12,290 bases of DNA. Source: Avisuccinivibrio_A sp964651505. GTDB taxonomy: Bacteria; Pseudomonadota; Gammaproteobacteria; Enterobacterales; Succinivibrionaceae. A model generated the notes under the pieces. The model saw nothing but the letters and a program-made list of their open reading frames with translations. It did not search any database and had not been told where the DNA came from. The position numbers and the translations under genes are program-made. The number at the start of each line of letters is the position of its first letter. Position 1 is the first letter of the stretch. The stretch is from contig CAZYXT010000078.1 in assembly GCA_964651505.1 (NCBI GenBank), forward strand, positions 1 to 12,290, read 5' to 3'. Shown here one piece after another: positions 1 to 7,994 of this stretch.

Positions 1-93
1 AGGTTATCTTTAATCCTTGGAGCACCCGATGACGGCCGGCGCGGTTTTGAACAAAGTCTTTTTAAGACAGATTTTGCTGCCCGACATTACCCG
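1..93 (+). other. Left-edge region, upstream of or continuous with the Vsr-methyltransferase gene
   Basis: The frame of the fusion gene is open from base 1 to 93, without any in-frame ATG, GTG or TTG, and a second frame ends in a TGA at 30-32. It is either a leader following an upstream gene that ends at that TGA, or coding sequence for an N-terminal extension. A CCGG site lies at about 35-38. No Shine-Dalgarno sequence or complete promoter is visible. Confidence 0.4.
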
Positions 94-1788
94 ATGGACA
101 AATTAACCAAAGAGCAGCGCCATAAAAACATGGCTGCCAACAAAGCTTGCGGGACCAAGCTTGAACTAAGCTTCGGCAGGCTGCTTTGGAATGCGGGGAT
201 AAGGTATCTTAAAAATGACAAGACCGTATTCGGCAAACCCGATTTTGCCCTCAAAGGTTACAAGATAGCGATATTTTGCGACGGAGAGTTTTGGCACGGC
301 AGAGATTGGGAACTAAGAAAGAAAGACCATAAGAGCAATTGTGAGTATTGGTACTCCAAAATAGAGCGCAATATCGAACGCGATAAAGAGGTTAATGCCC
401 GACTGCTCAAGCAAGGCTGGAAGATATTCAGATTTTGGGAAACGGATTTAAAGAAAAAACCTGATGTTTGCCTGAACGAAGTACTAAACTATATGAGCGA
501 CAAAAAGAATTCCAATCAAATCACGGCTATTGCAAAGATGCAACACTGGTCAAAACAATTGATGCACTCGCAGGCACTGCGTCAAGACGGCATGCTCGAT
601 GAGGCCTCAGGGCTTGATGAGGCCATGGCCGTCGTCTCTCATTATGCCCATAATTCAAACACCCCGTGGTCGGCTCCCTATAAAACAAAAGCAGAGCATT
701 TTATAAAAGAGATGACCGGGACGAACCCTCAATCCGATGCGGCTGTGCCCGATCAAAAACAACTGTTCGGCGAATTGTTTTCTGTCCCGTTTTTGCCCGC
801 CTCAAAACCCAAATTCACCTTCATCGATCTGTTTGCAGGCATCGGCGGATTCAGAATTGCCATGCAAAATTTGGGTGGCAAATGCGTTTATTCGTCAGAA
901 TGGGATCCCATGGCGCGCAAAACTTATTTGCTCAATTACGGCGAGTTTCCTTTTGGCGACATAACAAAAGAGACGACCAAGTCCTATATCCCCGACAATT
1001 TTGACATCCTGTGCGCAGGTTTCCCCTGCCAGGCATTCTCCCTGGCAGGAAAGCGGCTTGGTTTTAATGAGACGCGCGGGACTTTATTTTTTGATGTGGC
1101 AGAAATAATCAGGCGCAAAAGACCCAAGGCAATTTTTTTGGAGAACGTAAAGGGCCTGCTCATCCACGACAAAGGCAAAACCATTCAAACCATCTTAAAC
1201 GTGCTCAGGGAAGATCTGGATTATTGCGTGCCCGATCCTAAAATAGTAAACGCCATGCATTTTGGCGTGCCCCAGCACCGCGAAAGAGTTTATATAGTCG
1301 GATTCAGAAAAGATCTGAACATAACCGATTTTGAATATCCGCTCCCTGCGGACAATGCCAAGACCTTTGCGGACATCAAAGAAGAGAAGGAAGTTTCGGC
1401 AAAATATTATCTGTCGACCCAATATCTGAGCACCCTCAGGGCTCACAAGGAGAGGCATGCTGCCAAAGGAAACGGCTTTGGCTTTGAAATCATCCCCGAC
1501 GACAGGGTCGCCAATGCCATCGTGGTGGGCGGCATGGGCAGAGAACGCAATCTTGTGATCGACCGCCGCCTTACAGACTACACTCCCGTCACCAACATCA
1601 AAGGGGAGATCAACCGGGATGGCATAAGAAGAATGACCCCGCGCGAGTGGGCGCGCTTGCAGGGATTCCCTGACAGCTTCATAATCGGCGTGGCCGACGC
1701 GTCAGCTTACAAACAATTTGGCAATTCCGTGGCGGTGCCGGCCATACAGGCAACGGCACAAAAGATCATCGAAAAATTAAGGTTTTGA
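94..1788 (+). CDS. Vsr mismatch endonuclease fused to a HpaII-type DNA (cytosine-5) methyltransferase
   Basis: One 564-residue protein with two enzyme domains. Residues about 1-135 are a Vsr nuclease: N-terminal KEQRHKNM signature, PDF with Asp50, CDGEFWH with His68, ERNIERD at 91-97 and FWE at 114-116. Vsr nicks beside T in T:G mismatches left by 5-methylcytosine deamination. Residues about 136-240 are a linker of unknown function. Residues 241-564 are a C5-methyltransferase: motif I FIDLFAGIGGFR (243-254), motif IV GFPCQ with catalytic Cys312, motif VI ENV (350-352), motif VIII QHRERVY (394-400), motif IX RRMTPREWARLQGFPD (512-527) and motif X QFGNSVAVP (541-549). The whole domain resembles M.HpaII, so CCGG is the likely target. 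The HpaII-family nuclease gene follows after ten bases. ATG at 94 fits where Vsr proteins begin, but no Shine-Dalgarno sequence precedes it and the frame is open to base 1, so an N-terminal extension outside the window is possible. Function is certain; the exact start is not. Confidence 0.93.
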   Translation: MDKLTKEQRHKNMAANKACGTKLELSFGRLLWNAGIRYLKNDKTVFGKPDFALKGYKIAIFCDGEFWHGRDWELRKKDHKSNCEYWYSKIERNIERDKEVNARLLKQGWKIFRFWETDLKKKPDVCLNEVLNYMSDKKNSNQITAIAKMQHWSKQLMHSQALRQDGMLDEASGLDEAMAVVSHYAHNSNTPWSAPYKTKAEHFIKEMTGTNPQSDAAVPDQKQLFGELFSVPFLPASKPKFTFIDLFAGIGGFRIAMQNLGGKCVYSSEWDPMARKTYLLNYGEFPFGDITKETTKSYIPDNFDILCAGFPCQAFSLAGKRLGFNETRGTLFFDVAEIIRRKRPKAIFLENVKGLLIHDKGKTIQTILNVLREDLDYCVPDPKIVNAMHFGVPQHRERVYIVGFRKDLNITDFEYPLPADNAKTFADIKEEKEVSAKYYLSTQYLSTLRAHKERHAAKGNGFGFEIIPDDRVANAIVVGGMGRERNLVIDRRLTDYTPVTNIKGEINRDGIRRMTPREWARLQGFPDSFIIGVADASAYKQFGNSVAVPAIQATAQKIIEKLRF

Positions 1789-1798
1789 TTAAAAGAAA

Positions 1799-2911
1799 AT
1801 GAAATTAGACCTGTCAGATGCCTCTTTGAGAGGAAATAAAGGCGAATGGAGCGAAATTTACGCCCTGCTCAAACTGCTTGGCGATGAACAGGTCAGCCCG
1901 GGCGATCAAAACCTCAAAAAAATCGGCAATTTGGTATATCCGATTGTAAAAATTTTAAGAGAGGAAAAAGAGGGCATCTTCACCTACACGCCTGTGCAAA
2001 AGGCTATCGTTATTCAAACCCCGGACGGCACCGAAACGGCTCCGATCCCTTCATCTGAATTTTTGGAAAAGGCAGAAACGCTGCTGAGACTTATCAATCA
2101 AAATGACGGCACCTTTGCGCTGCCTTACATAGAAGCTTTCTTAAAGGACTTCAGCTGCCATACGCTTAAAGCCAAGTCATCTGACAAGACGGACATCAGA
2201 ATCGTGCTGCAAGATCTGAGGACGAGTTCTGATACGCAAATGGGCTACAGCATCAAATCTCAATTGGGAGGCGATTCAACGCTGCTCAATGCAAGCCAAT
2301 CTACCAACTTTATTTTTAAAATAACGAAAGTTGTGCTCACCGATGCAGAAATTGACGAGATAAATTCGATTAACCCAAGAAAAAACAAAGTCATAGAAAG
2401 ATACAAAGCGATATTAAACAAAGGCGGCAGACTGGTCTTTGAAAAACCCGATAACAAAATATTTAACAATAACCTTATTTTGCTGGACAGAGATCTTCCC
2501 GCCATTATCGGAGCATTGCTCCTTGAGCAATTAAACAGCGGAGTTTCCTCATTATCCGAACTGACGCAGAGGCTGACTCAGAAAAATCCTCTAAACTACG
2601 ATATGAGCCCGCCTGCGCCTCCATATTATGAATACAAAATCAAACATCTGCTTGCCTCCGTCGCGCTCGGCATGATGCCTGCGACAGCGTGGTCAGGCAG
2701 ATATGATGCCAACGGCGGATACCTGATCATCAAAAAAGACGGAGAGATCCTAACCTATAATTTTTACGATAAAAATCGTTTTGATGATTACCTCTATTTC
2801 AATACCTATTTGGAAAGGGCAAGCACCGACAGACACAAATATGCAGCCATATTCAAAGAACCTGACGGCTCATTGTTTTTTAAATTAAATCTTCAGATCC
2901 GCTTTAAGTAA
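1799..2911 (+). CDS. HpaII-family Type II restriction endonuclease
   Basis: A 370-residue protein recognised as the HpaII restriction endonuclease family (HpaII itself is about 358 residues). It should cut unmethylated CCGG in the cytoplasm as partner of the upstream methyltransferase. Visible family hallmarks are the N-terminal NKGEWSEIYALLKLL (13-27), which opens nearly all members, and GYSIKSQLGG (149-158) followed by a TNFIFKI segment. Lys153 in SIK, with an upstream acidic residue such as Asp132 or Asp139, could form the PD-(D/E)XK-like active site; this assignment is tentative. The ATG lies ten bases after the methyltransferase stop, with only a weak purine run (AAAAGAAA) in front, so translation probably depends on ribosomes finishing the upstream gene. 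This gives methylase-first expression. No frameshift or internal stop is seen. It ends 26 bases from the end of the convergent YcgL-domain gene. Confidence 0.9.
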   Translation: MKLDLSDASLRGNKGEWSEIYALLKLLGDEQVSPGDQNLKKIGNLVYPIVKILREEKEGIFTYTPVQKAIVIQTPDGTETAPIPSSEFLEKAETLLRLINQNDGTFALPYIEAFLKDFSCHTLKAKSSDKTDIRIVLQDLRTSSDTQMGYSIKSQLGGDSTLLNASQSTNFIFKITKVVLTDAEIDEINSINPRKNKVIERYKAILNKGGRLVFEKPDNKIFNNNLILLDRDLPAIIGALLLEQLNSGVSSLSELTQRLTQKNPLNYDMSPPAPPYYEYKIKHLLASVALGMMPATAWSGRYDANGGYLIIKKDGEILTYNFYDKNRFDDYLYFNTYLERASTDRHKYAAIFKEPDGSLFFKLNLQIRFK

Positions 2912-2937
2912 AGATTTCTAATAAAAGCTTGCGGCCA
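2912..2937. other. Convergent intergenic gap without a clear terminator
   Basis: Only 26 bases separate the convergent nuclease gene and YcgL-domain gene. The sequence is AT-rich with no GC-rich hairpin and T run on either strand. A 7-base inverted repeat (AAATCTT at 2887-2893, AAGATTT at 2911-2917) with a 17-base loop starts inside the nuclease gene and is too weak to call a terminator. The two transcription units may therefore read into each other. Confidence 0.6.
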
Positions 2938-3264
2938 CTAATGGAAAAAGTCTTTGATCTCATCGTGCTCTAAAGGCGGCAGACCCAGTCTTTTGCGCTC
3001 GATATTCAGCAGGTTCTCCTCCTCTTGCTCGGTGTCGATGCGCAAAAAGTAGCCTTTTTCGTTTAAGGCCTCTTTTAACGTCCCGATATCAACCTTAGGC
3101 AGAGATTGGCGCTTGAAGATGGAAAAAACCATCAAAAACTTGGGAGCCCCGAAAGCCTCCAGCAGAGGATCAGGCAGCAGGGTAAAGGCGTCCTTCTCCC
3201 TCAAATATAAATAGGCGCGCGCCTTTTTCAGGCTTTTGTAAACATAGACTAACTCAACGCTCAT
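2938..3264 (-). CDS. YcgL-domain protein
   Basis: A 108-residue protein that aligns along its length with the YcgL family, the same size as E. coli YcgL. Recognisable family positions are the opening VYVYKSLKKARAYLYL (about 5-20), KDAF, LLEAFGAPKFLMVF, and a conserved LKEALNEKGYFLRI segment (about 63-76), then a charged, probably helical tail. YcgL has a known fold but no established biochemical function, and is found mostly in gammaproteobacteria. The start at 3264 is chosen because the family homology begins there and a perfect GAGGAG lies six bases upstream; a longer reading to 3399 only reuses methyltransferase sequence in another frame. The gene overlaps the end of the methyltransferase gene by 11 bases, so it is the last gene of the minus-strand operon. 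Whether it works in defence or is a core gene that the island abuts cannot be told from sequence. Confidence 0.88.
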   Translation of the reverse strand: MSVELVYVYKSLKKARAYLYLREKDAFTLLPDPLLEAFGAPKFLMVFSIFKRQSLPKVDIGTLKEALNEKGYFLRIDTEQEEENLLNIERKRLGLPPLEHDEIKDFFH

Positions 3265-4915
3265 TTGTTTCTCCTCGGGCAGTGCCTTCCGTGTCCGCCA
3301 ACATATCTGCGACCGCCTTGGCGATGGCCGATGCCAGCATGGGAGGCACTGCGTTCCCGACCTGCTGATATTGAGCATCCTTAATGCCGCAAAACACAAA
3401 ACTGTCTGGAAACGACTGAAGCCTGGCCGCCTCGCGCACGCTCAAAGCTCTGTCGACTGACGGGTGGATCCACATGCTCTTTCTGACATTGACCACCGTG
3501 GGGCTCGGCTCATCGTAATCTAAGCGCCTGTATATGGTCTTTTGCGTATTTTGGGGATTGGAGTAATTGATATTGATGAGATCTTCGCTCAAATTAAGGA
3601 AACTCTCCCCGGGCTTAAGGCTTTTGAAACGCTGCTTGGCAATATCGGTGCTGTCGGGGGTTATGTGGTTCTTGACGCTATTGCAGCCGTCTCTTAATTT
3701 TATGCCCAGACTGCCGGGTGCACTGTCTTCAGGATACGGCAATCCCTGCCTGTCTTTCGTCAGATCGGTCAAGACCTCCAATTTTTCCAGGTCGCCGATG
3801 GCATCGCGCACGGTAAGATAATTGCTTTCATTGCATGTCTGCTTGGGGAACACGATGGGGACATCAAGATCTGTTCTGATCCCGAACATGACAAAGCGCT
3901 GGCGTCTTTGGGGCACTCCGTAATCGCCCGCCTGCAAAATATGATCTTCGGTGGCATAGCCCAATTCTTTCATGGAATAGAGCAAGTAATCATAGATGCA
4001 GACGGTGTTGAGCACCGCATACACGCTTTCGTTATCCTCAACGATGTCTTCAACCGCCACCTCGTTTTCAAAGAGCTCATGAAGGTCATACAGCATTTTT
4101 TGAATCATCAGCGGTCTTTGCAGCACCTTGAGAATATCAAGGGCTTCATCGGAGCTCAGCGCGGTATCGTCATCCAGCATTCTCAACACATAATCAAGGG
4201 CAAAGATTAAGCTTGCCGCAGCCTCGTCTGACCGTCCTGACTCTTGCAGACAGGTCAGATGCCTCTTCAAGTTTGATTTATGTTTAAAGATCCTCTCGGA
4301 GAACTTGGCAAGATTGGACCTTGCCCGGTAAAGCCCGCTCAACTCCGAAAACAAGGCTTTGTCGATCATCAGCGCTTCAGCCTCATCGGCGGATCTGATT
4401 TTGCCCAACTCCCCGGGCTGCATCGAGCCGTCAATGAGCTTCAGCCTGAGCTGCCCGGTCTTGACCTTAAAGCCTGATGCAATCCAGCTTTCGATATGAG
4501 CCTTATCCTCCTTTGACATCAAAAACGAATGCTTGGAAGAGCACAGATTGCGCACGTTCTCAAGCACGAACATCTTGGGCTTCAGCTCTCTGATCGCTCT
4601 GACATACTGCTTAATCAGCAGGTTGTTTTTATTGATGATGTTGTTATGCTGCCGATTGGCATTGGAGAAGCCCTGGCAGGGAGGGCCTCCGATCACCAGA
4701 TCAATCGGACCGTATTGTTGCGACAGTTCGGCAAAATCTGTCTTGCACACATCGCCGCAGACCTTAACCCTTGGGAAATTTTGCGAGTACGTTGCCTGCA
4801 TGGCGGCATTCTTCTCAAAGGCGGCCTTGATGTCAAACTGCCCTGTCTGCTCAAAACCCAAGCTCAATCCGCCGGCGCCTGCGAACAGGTCTATAACTTT
4901 ATATTTATTTTGCAT
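3254..4915 (-). CDS. DNA (cytosine-5) methyltransferase with large helical insertion
   Basis: A 553-residue C5-cytosine methyltransferase, expected to be the modification enzyme of the MORC/Z1 system. Motif I is VIDLFAGAGGLSLGFE (7-22), motif IV GGPPCQGFS with catalytic Cys80, motif VI ENV (119-121), motif VIII VPQRRQRF (334-341, Gln336), motif IX SVREAARLQSFPDSF (492-506) and motif X QVGNAVPP (518-525). The target-recognition region lies at about 345-490 and contains a YRRLDYDEPSPTV element. About 180 residues between motifs VI and VIII (roughly 130-310) form a mostly helical, charged insertion absent from short relatives such as the plus-strand enzyme here. It is only distantly like that enzyme, so it need not share the CCGG target. 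The start follows an AAGGT five bases upstream and lies 11 bases after the AIPR stop. Sequence specificity cannot be read off. Confidence 0.92.
   Translation of the reverse strand: MQNKYKVIDLFAGAGGLSLGFEQTGQFDIKAAFEKNAAMQATYSQNFPRVKVCGDVCKTDFAELSQQYGPIDLVIGGPPCQGFSNANRQHNNIINKNNLLIKQYVRAIRELKPKMFVLENVRNLCSSKHSFLMSKEDKAHIESWIASGFKVKTGQLRLKLIDGSMQPGELGKIRSADEAEALMIDKALFSELSGLYRARSNLAKFSERIFKHKSNLKRHLTCLQESGRSDEAAASLIFALDYVLRMLDDDTALSSDEALDILKVLQRPLMIQKMLYDLHELFENEVAVEDIVEDNESVYAVLNTVCIYDYLLYSMKELGYATEDHILQAGDYGVPQRRQRFVMFGIRTDLDVPIVFPKQTCNESNYLTVRDAIGDLEKLEVLTDLTKDRQGLPYPEDSAPGSLGIKLRDGCNSVKNHITPDSTDIAKQRFKSLKPGESFLNLSEDLININYSNPQNTQKTIYRRLDYDEPSPTVVNVRKSMWIHPSVDRALSVREAARLQSFPDSFVFCGIKDAQYQQVGNAVPPMLASAIAKAVADMLADTEGTARGETNER
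3271..3276 (-). promoter_or_regulatory. Shine-Dalgarno site of the YcgL-domain gene
   Basis: Read on the minus strand this is GAGGAG, six bases before the ATG at 3264. It lies inside the last codons of the methyltransferase gene and fixes the YcgL start. Confidence 0.8.
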
Positions 4916-4926
4916 GACTGACCTTG

Positions 4927-7071
4927 TTACAGCCTCGAATAACCCGAATCCAGCATTCTCTTGCGAAAGAGGAGCAGCAATTTGAGCTGATATGGGTTGG
5001 GCATTCTCGCGGGGATCTTGACTGCAACGCCCAATGCCCTGTTTTCCTCAAGGGTCAGGTGGTCGTGCCTTAAGGCAAAATCCCGCAGTCGCTTCCATTC
5101 GTCGGCGCCTAATTTCAGCACCTCTGATGCATCATCGACTTGCGTAAAAAGCTTGTTGTTGCTCTTAGCCTCGGCCGCTTCCTTTCTGGCCTCGGATTTT
5201 GAAATGAAAAAATCCTTGATTACAGCCTCGGGCACTTTTAACTTCACGTCTTCTTGAACCTTGTTCCAGCAATCCTCCTTTTTGCACCACTGGGTGACGT
5301 TCTGGGTCTTGGCGTTGGGATCGGTAATGCTCTTGTAAACCAAGGCTGCAATTTGCAGCAAATAATTGCCCAAGGATTCAGGAACAGCCTGTTCTTTCCA
5401 GATCCTGCCAAGACTGAATTTGCCTGCCTCCACGGCATCAGTAAATTTTCTCAATAAGGCTATTGTGTAATAAATAACATTGGCTCTGTAGGCGTTCTTG
5501 TACCAACTCTGACCGGGAATAGCCTTGCTCAAAAAGTCCTCGATTAACTTAAGGCAGCAGATGTTTTTATAGTAATTCTCGTTAAATGCTTCCTTGTTTT
5601 TCTCATCTTTCCACAGTTCGTCAATATTGGCTGAAAAGTTGTTGTTATTGGTCTGGGCGCCCTTGCTCACAATGTGCGGCAATTGTGCCCAGCAGTTATG
5701 CATCTTGGAAATATCCGTTTTGGTGATCACATGCTCCTTGGGGTATTTCAACAAGAACTTCTTCTGTTCCGCAGGCGTCATCTTCATCTGCTCTTGCCGA
5801 TATTGCCCGCGAGTTCTTTCGTAGTACCACATGCTGACAACTTGGCTGCCCGAAAGCGCAGGCACTTTGACGGCTTTGGATACGGTTTCCATATGACGAT
5901 GAAAAGGCCGGGATGAGGTCAAATCCGAGTCGCTGACCTTGTTTTGGCTGTTGGAGGTGCGAGAAATGCTCATATTGAACTCTTCGCGCGCCTCTTCATC
6001 AACCTTGTCGCTGATGGCAGTCAGTTTCATTTGAACAAAGATCTTGCTTAGATCAGCTTTGCTTTTGACGTGAGCATAGGCCAGCGACGCTGTGGTCTGG
6101 CCACCGTTTATGATCTGAAAATCTTTGGTGGAGGCAATATACAGAGCGCCGTCGACATTCTTGGTAGTGACTTCCTTGGCCGTCACCGCAATGCCGTTGT
6201 TAAAAGCAAAAAACTTTTCGGGATTATCCTTGATGGTAAGCTGGATATTTTTGTTTACCTTGCCCTGCGCAGTCAAAAATGACCGCACGTTGCTTTGCAA
6301 CAGGCGCATGCCGTATTGCTCATACAGCTCGCTCAAAACATGCCCCGGAATAACAGCAAGGTAGCAGTCGTAATTTAAAGATTGCCCGTCTTCGCTCAGC
6401 GCAGCCTTAAGACAAGGCAGCCCGTTCCCTTGCATCATAGAGGCAAAATCAACTTCAATATCTTCGGCGCTGCTGTTATTTTCCAGTTCAAACAAACGCT
6501 CCAAGGACCAGATTTGTTTATCGATCCCGGCGGTGTTTTTTTCGTAGGTGATTTGACCTCTTTGAATGTTGCGTTGCAAGGTGCTCGTGACGGCATAATT
6601 GGTGAAGATAAAAAATCTGAACCGCTCGGTTTTTTCAAAATCCTCTCTTATCTCCCTTGCCAATTGTTTGGCATCCAATACGTCATCTATGACAGTCTCA
6701 AGCTTGCCCTCAAGACTGCCCTCGACGAAGTTTTCCAAATATGAAAAGTATCTGTCGGCTTCGGCCTTGCCGAGGGTTTTGCCGTCTTCGACGGCATCTA
6801 CGTCGTAAACCACTATCACCAGGTTAACAATATTGTCCTTGGTTGTTTCGTCTCCCTCTTTCCAATAACCGTCAATGCGGGATCTTGAGCGCCCCAAGGT
6901 TCGCTCATCAAAGCAGTAGTTAAATCCGTCAAGTTGTTCGTAATTAATCAGAATTTCGGCTACTTTGCGGGCAAAAGCTTCAGACCCGCCGCTGTATCGG
7001 CTGTCTTTGTCCCTGACAATTTCATCTATGTAATTGCTAAACCCGCTCTTATACTCATCTAGCGCTTCCAT
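4927..7071 (-). CDS. AIPR-family protein (abortive-infection phage-resistance type)
   Basis: A 714-residue protein with the AIPR domain (the family of lactococcal abortive-infection proteins). The diagnostic elements are FAFNNGIAVTA (Asn291, Asn292, Gly293) and FQIINGGQTTASLAY (Gln325), followed by a region where many members have further conserved polar residues. In many AIPR proteins the N-terminal third resembles a PD-(D/E)XK nuclease with a D..(Q/E)xK pattern. Here Asp67 in IDGY is kept, but the following strand reads NLVIVVYD (83-90) with no Gln/Glu-x-Lys, so this site may be inactive. Cellular role is inferred from family and neighbours: an accessory or effector part of the restriction operon. 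The start follows GGAG seven bases upstream and overlaps the nuclease gene by 13 bases. Length is ordinary for the family. The biochemical activity of AIPR is not settled. Confidence 0.88.
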   Translation of the reverse strand: MEALDEYKSGFSNYIDEIVRDKDSRYSGGSEAFARKVAEILINYEQLDGFNYCFDERTLGRSRSRIDGYWKEGDETTKDNIVNLVIVVYDVDAVEDGKTLGKAEADRYFSYLENFVEGSLEGKLETVIDDVLDAKQLAREIREDFEKTERFRFFIFTNYAVTSTLQRNIQRGQITYEKNTAGIDKQIWSLERLFELENNSSAEDIEVDFASMMQGNGLPCLKAALSEDGQSLNYDCYLAVIPGHVLSELYEQYGMRLLQSNVRSFLTAQGKVNKNIQLTIKDNPEKFFAFNNGIAVTAKEVTTKNVDGALYIASTKDFQIINGGQTTASLAYAHVKSKADLSKIFVQMKLTAISDKVDEEAREEFNMSISRTSNSQNKVSDSDLTSSRPFHRHMETVSKAVKVPALSGSQVVSMWYYERTRGQYRQEQMKMTPAEQKKFLLKYPKEHVITKTDISKMHNCWAQLPHIVSKGAQTNNNNFSANIDELWKDEKNKEAFNENYYKNICCLKLIEDFLSKAIPGQSWYKNAYRANVIYYTIALLRKFTDAVEAGKFSLGRIWKEQAVPESLGNYLLQIAALVYKSITDPNAKTQNVTQWCKKEDCWNKVQEDVKLKVPEAVIKDFFISKSEARKEAAEAKSNNKLFTQVDDASEVLKLGADEWKRLRDFALRHDHLTLEENRALGVAVKIPARMPNPYQLKLLLLFRKRMLDSGYSRL

Positions 7072-7994
7072 GCGATCTCTCCGATCCTGAATCCGTCAAT
7101 GGCATTCAAAAGGATCCTGTAGTTAACAGAATCAATGGCAGGACTGATGTCTCCGATGCAAATGCGCGGAAAATCGTCCGACACCGAGTAGTAATCGCAG
7201 CTTAGGATCTCAAAGCGATTTTTATCATACTCTTCGGCATGCTCGCGATTGAATCCGACCTTGGTTAATTTGGTCTCGAACAGATCCAAGGCAGACGGCG
7301 AGGAGCGCAACTCATTGCAAATGTCGTCTGCAAGGGATATTAAGGAGATGCCGCCCTCGGACACATCCTTTGTGCGCACAACCGCCAAATAGCCTTCATT
7401 TTTCGGGCTTAATTGCTCCAAAGATGAAATATTGACGAACCTTGCATTATGGGCAACGCTCTTCACCTCTGCCCAGAGATGTTCAAACACAAAATCCTGA
7501 AAGCCGTCGTCAGGGCCGATCCAGCCGTCCACCGCCGCCGCATAACCGATGCAGGAAGCCGCTTCCTGCAAAAACAGCAACTCTCCTGCCAGGCCTCTTT
7601 GAACTTCGCGATTGATGATGTTCTTTGAAGAGCTCTTAAAAAGCTTCTTCCAGCTCTTGTAGCGGCGTTTAAAATCTCGTTGGGGAGCCGGCGAGTCCTT
7701 GGTATATTCGACCAGATCCCAGCACAGTCTCAAAAATTCCTCTTCAAATTTATGGTCAAGCAGGGTGAATCTCAATCCCGCGCCCGTTGTGCGGTTAACA
7801 GGGTCTATTTGAATCACCTCCGTGCCTTCATAGCCCGGGTCAAAGATCAGATTGAGCACGCAAAAACTGCACCGGACCTCGCCTTCGGTGCGGCCGATGT
7901 GGATTTTGAGAGGATGATTTTCGGGGCCGTAAAGGATATACATTGCTTCAGGCCACAGTTTCTTAAGATCCTCGAATGAAGAAAACGTAACCAT
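7059..7994 (-). CDS. PD-(D/E)XK nuclease-like protein (DUF4420 type)
   Basis: A 311-residue protein matching the DUF4420 / 'PD-(D/E)XK motif protein' family, which usually sits beside Z1 genes. The predicted nuclease core has RGLAGELLFL with Glu138, a DGF..DF segment (163-168, Asp167) and the catalytic strand WAEVKSV with Glu176 and Lys178. All key residues appear present, so it is the best candidate for the DNA-cutting subunit of the MORC/Z1 system. The N-terminal half (1-125) is a less characterised beta-rich region. Its ATG shares one base with the TAA of the Z1 gene (TAATG), and GGAGGAG sits almost against the start codon, so translation is probably coupled to the Z1 gene. No membrane segment or signal peptide is visible. 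Nuclease activity is inferred from motifs only. Confidence 0.87.
   Translation of the reverse strand: MVTFSSFEDLKKLWPEAMYILYGPENHPLKIHIGRTEGEVRCSFCVLNLIFDPGYEGTEVIQIDPVNRTTGAGLRFTLLDHKFEEEFLRLCWDLVEYTKDSPAPQRDFKRRYKSWKKLFKSSSKNIINREVQRGLAGELLFLQEAASCIGYAAAVDGWIGPDDGFQDFVFEHLWAEVKSVAHNARFVNISSLEQLSPKNEGYLAVVRTKDVSEGGISLISLADDICNELRSSPSALDLFETKLTKVGFNREHAEEYDKNRFEILSCDYYSVSDDFPRICIGDISPAIDSVNYRILLNAIDGFRIGEIAWKR

Noticed and set aside
9..14. TTTAAT as a -10 box for the plus-strand R-M pair
   Set aside because: A matching -35 box would lie outside the window. TTGAAC at 47-52 has only a poor partner (GATTTT). No promoter is called.
2887..2917. Inverted repeat as a terminator between the convergent units
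   Set aside because: Seven AT-rich base pairs with a 17-base loop and no T run; too weak.
3265..3399. N-terminal extension of the YcgL-domain frame to 3399
   Set aside because: The extra 45 residues are methyltransferase codons read in another frame; family homology and a GAGGAG site place the start at 3264.
4533..4985. 150-codon plus-strand frame, and the overlapping 4529-4921 frame
   Set aside because: Antisense to the N-terminal half of the second methyltransferase; no start signal or family resemblance.
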